This document shows positions 6,313-7,813 of a DNA stretch of 7,813 nucleotides, one piece after another. How positions within the stretch are numbered: the first letter of the stretch is position 1; each line of letters opens with the position of its first letter. Source of the DNA: JBBPYR01 sp038199755 (lineage in GTDB: Bacteria; Chloroflexota; Ktedonobacteria; Ktedonobacterales; Ktedonobacteraceae); NCBI GenBank assembly GCA_038199755.1, contig JBBPYR010000053.1:1-7813 (forward strand). Direction: 5' to 3'. Under the pieces are notes generated by a model. That model searched no databases. It had not been told where the DNA came from and saw only the letters and a program-made list of their open reading frames with translations. Position numbers and translations under genes: made by a program.

Positions 6313-7813
6313 ATGCAAACATTGCTGGTAGATCAACTTGTTGGACATACTGTGGGCGGATATCGCGTTGAGCGATTACTAGGACAAGGCAGACTGACCG
6401 CAGTTTATCTTGCACAGCATCCGGTACAACAGAGTATGGTTGCCTTGACCACATTTATCGTTCCTGAGCGTTTTTCACGTGAGGCGTACACCCGCTTCAT
6501 GATTCGTTTTACGAGAGAAGCACAAGCTCTTACCGTCCTCAATCATAAGCAACTGCTTCCTGTTTATGCCTATGGCGAAGAGTATGGATATCCCTATCTT
6601 GTAACACCATACATGATGCATGGTTCCTTGGCCGACCAGCTAAAACAGGGTGGTCGTTTCACACCAGCGTATGTGCTTGAGGTAGTAGAGCAGGTTGCTC
6701 TCGGCTTAGATTATGCTCACTCTAAGGGCATTATTCATGGTACCCTCAAACCCTCGAATATTTTGTTGAACCAAGAAGGCAAAATGCTGGTGGCTGGCTT
6801 CGGTCTCACCCACATGCTCCAATTGCAGGGAGTCGAGCAGAGCAACCATTCCTTTGCCCATCTGCTGAGCATTGCCGATACATTTCTCGGACCACCGGAA
6901 TATATGGCTCCCGAAATTGTCCAGGGACGCTCTATTGACATTCGCTCCGATATTTACGCACTGGGTTGTATCGTTTTCGAGTTGTTGCATGGCGAGCCAC
7001 CTTTTACAGGTACCAGCGCGCTTGAGATCGCTTTGCAGCATGTGCAACAGCCATTGCCTTCGCTGCACGCTTTGCAACCTGACATTCCTATCGCGCTAGA
7101 ACTGGTCATTAATCACGCCTTAGCGCGTGATCCTGTGCAACGTTTCCAGCACGCCAGTGAGTTTGTCGAAACCTTCGCGCATGTCTGCAAAGGTATCAAC
7201 TCCATGCCGTCTTCCGCGACAGGCAAACGTCCACTGGTGAAGCCCTTCCTGGATACCTCGAAGCGGGCTGCTGTACACCACGATATCTCGCTGGATGCCT
7301 TAACAGATAATAACATTCCCGATGACTCTACGAGTTGGCAATTGATGCCACCGATTGTCACCAACAAATCGCAGGCATTATCACCAAATCAACAGAGTGG
7401 CATGAATGCGCAAGTGCCCATGACGCCAAAGCCAACTGCTATGAATGCTACTGGCCCCTGGCAGCTTGTGCCGCCTATCATTACCGGAAAGTTGGAGGCG
7501 GTCTCACCCCCAACACCTTTGGTGCGCTTCACCGATGGTGCTCTGCCAGCTGCCCCCAGGACTACAGCGCAGCAGAGGCCAAATGAGCCACGTTATCCTG
7601 CGACTATGGCGCCATCTGCTCCTGTCCAGCCCGCCTCGTCTTTCCAACCCGTTCAACCAGGGCAGCCAGGGGGACAGCAGGGCCAACGTGGAAGCGATGC
7701 CTCTTCAACATGGTGGGCGCATGTTGACCCAGCCGCAAAATCTGACTCGCTGCGCCTTCCTGCCGTCGGCCCGGCCTTTGCTCGTCAGGCAGCACCGCAA
7801 CCTGCTCGCCCGC
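6313..7813 (+). CDS. PknB-type Ser/Thr kinase-fold protein, probable pseudokinase with a disordered Pro/Gln-rich tail (3' end outside window)
   Basis: The frame is open from an ATG preceded by AAAGGGG to the right edge, giving 500 codons with no stop. Residues about 15-290 follow the bacterial PknB-type fold. The glycine loop is LLGQGRLTAV (G24, G26), the alpha-C Glu is E69, and the catalytic-loop remnant HGTLKPSNIL starts at H142. APE is at 199-201, SDIYALG at 212-218, and the C-terminal Arg is R277. Three essential residues are changed: the VAIK lysine is T46 (VALT), the HRD aspartate is T144 (HGT), and the DFG aspartate is G162 (GFG). Phosphotransfer by the usual mechanism should be impossible, although the scaffold looks well kept, so a binding or allosteric role is more likely than decay. 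From about 300 the chain is Pro/Gln/Ala/Ser-rich and probably disordered, with two related segments at 342-358 and 383-399. No membrane helix is seen, though one could lie beyond the edge. An SOS-box-like site sits on its upstream promoter. Confidence 0.88.
   Translation, partial: MQTLLVDQLVGHTVGGYRVERLLGQGRLTAVYLAQHPVQQSMVALTTFIVPERFSREAYTRFMIRFTREAQALTVLNHKQLLPVYAYGEEYGYPYLVTPYMMHGSLADQLKQGGRFTPAYVLEVVEQVALGLDYAHSKGIIHGTLKPSNILLNQEGKMLVAGFGLTHMLQLQGVEQSNHSFAHLLSIADTFLGPPEYMAPEIVQGRSIDIRSDIYALGCIVFELLHGEPPFTGTSALEIALQHVQQPLPSLHALQPDIPIALELVINHALARDPVQRFQHASEFVETFAHVCKGINSMPSSATGKRPLVKPFLDTSKRAAVHHDISLDALTDNNIPDDSTSWQLMPPIVTNKSQALSPNQQSGMNAQVPMTPKPTAMNATGPWQLVPPIITGKLEAVSPPTPLVRFTDGALPAAPRTTAQQRPNEPRYPATMAPSAPVQPASSFQPVQPGQPGGQQGQRGSDASSTWWAHVDPAAKSDSLRLPAVGPAFARQAAPQPARP
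7336..7386 (+). repeat. Internal protein repeat, copy 1 (tail of the kinase-fold protein)
   Basis: This encodes residues 342-358, WQLMPPIVTNKSQALSP, which matches the second copy at 11 of 17 positions. It sits in the otherwise low-complexity tail. Confidence 0.6.
7459..7509 (+). repeat. Internal protein repeat, copy 2 (tail of the kinase-fold protein)
   Basis: This encodes residues 383-399, WQLVPPIITGKLEAVSP, 41 residues after copy 1. The shared pattern is WQL.PPI.T.K..A.SP. Codons differ between copies, so the similarity reflects an old duplication held at the protein level or convergent binding motifs. Confidence 0.6.

Noticed and set aside
6706..7077. Minus-strand open frame within the kinase-fold gene
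   Set aside because: It is antisense to conserved kinase motifs on the plus strand and has no domain of its own.
1..7813. tRNA, rRNA, CRISPR array, complete insertion sequence or replication origin
   Set aside because: I found no cloverleaf, no regularly spaced identical repeats, no transposase with terminal inverted repeats, and no DnaA-box cluster.
1466..7813. A single multi-gene system joining the HEAT protein, flavoprotein, DUF1015 protein and pseudokinase
   Set aside because: The genes lie in at least three separate transcription units with convergent and divergent borders, and nothing in their sequences links their functions.

Overview
The window looks like chromosomal DNA from a free-living bacterium with moderate G+C. 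My best guess is Chloroflexota, class Ktedonobacteria. This is inference from the mixture of genes: a PknB-type kinase-fold protein with a long disordered tail, a stand-alone phage-type terminase fragment, a DUF1015 protein, and HTH sequence resembling resolvase C-termini. No rRNA or other marker gene is present to confirm it.

Layout. (1) Positions 1-1296 are a remnant of mobile DNA: an open frame with an HTH/SANT-like region, joined out of frame to a phage terminase large subunit that has lost its Walker A part but keeps Walker B and the whole nuclease domain. (2) Positions 1344-3124 hold a good extended -10 promoter and a 552-residue HEAT-like helical-repeat protein of unknown function. (3) A perfect 13-bp hairpin at 3133-3164 separates it from two minus-strand genes: a FAD-dependent amine-oxidase/phytoene-desaturase-like flavoprotein (3148-4443) and, upstream of it, a DUF1015 protein (4529-5836). 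The 85 bp between those two genes contain two copies of a small palindromic repeat. (4) Positions 5837-6312 form a divergent regulatory region. It holds a minus-strand extended -10 for the DUF1015 gene, a near-consensus plus-strand promoter (TTGACA-17-TACTAT with a TG extension), a LexA/SOS-box-like palindrome (GAAC-N4-GTTC) on its start region, and a structured pyrimidine-rich leader. (5) From 6313 to the right edge, and running off it, is a Ser/Thr-kinase-fold protein. The three main catalytic residues are all replaced (the VAIK Lys, the HRD Asp and the DFG Asp), so it reads as a pseudokinase, followed by a Pro/Gln/Ala-rich tail with an internal repeat.

How they work together: the flavoprotein and DUF1015 genes probably share a transcript. 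I see no evidence that the HEAT protein, the flavoprotein/DUF1015 pair and the pseudokinase form one pathway. The most notable feature is a probable SOS-type operator placed on the promoter of a catalytically dead kinase-fold protein.
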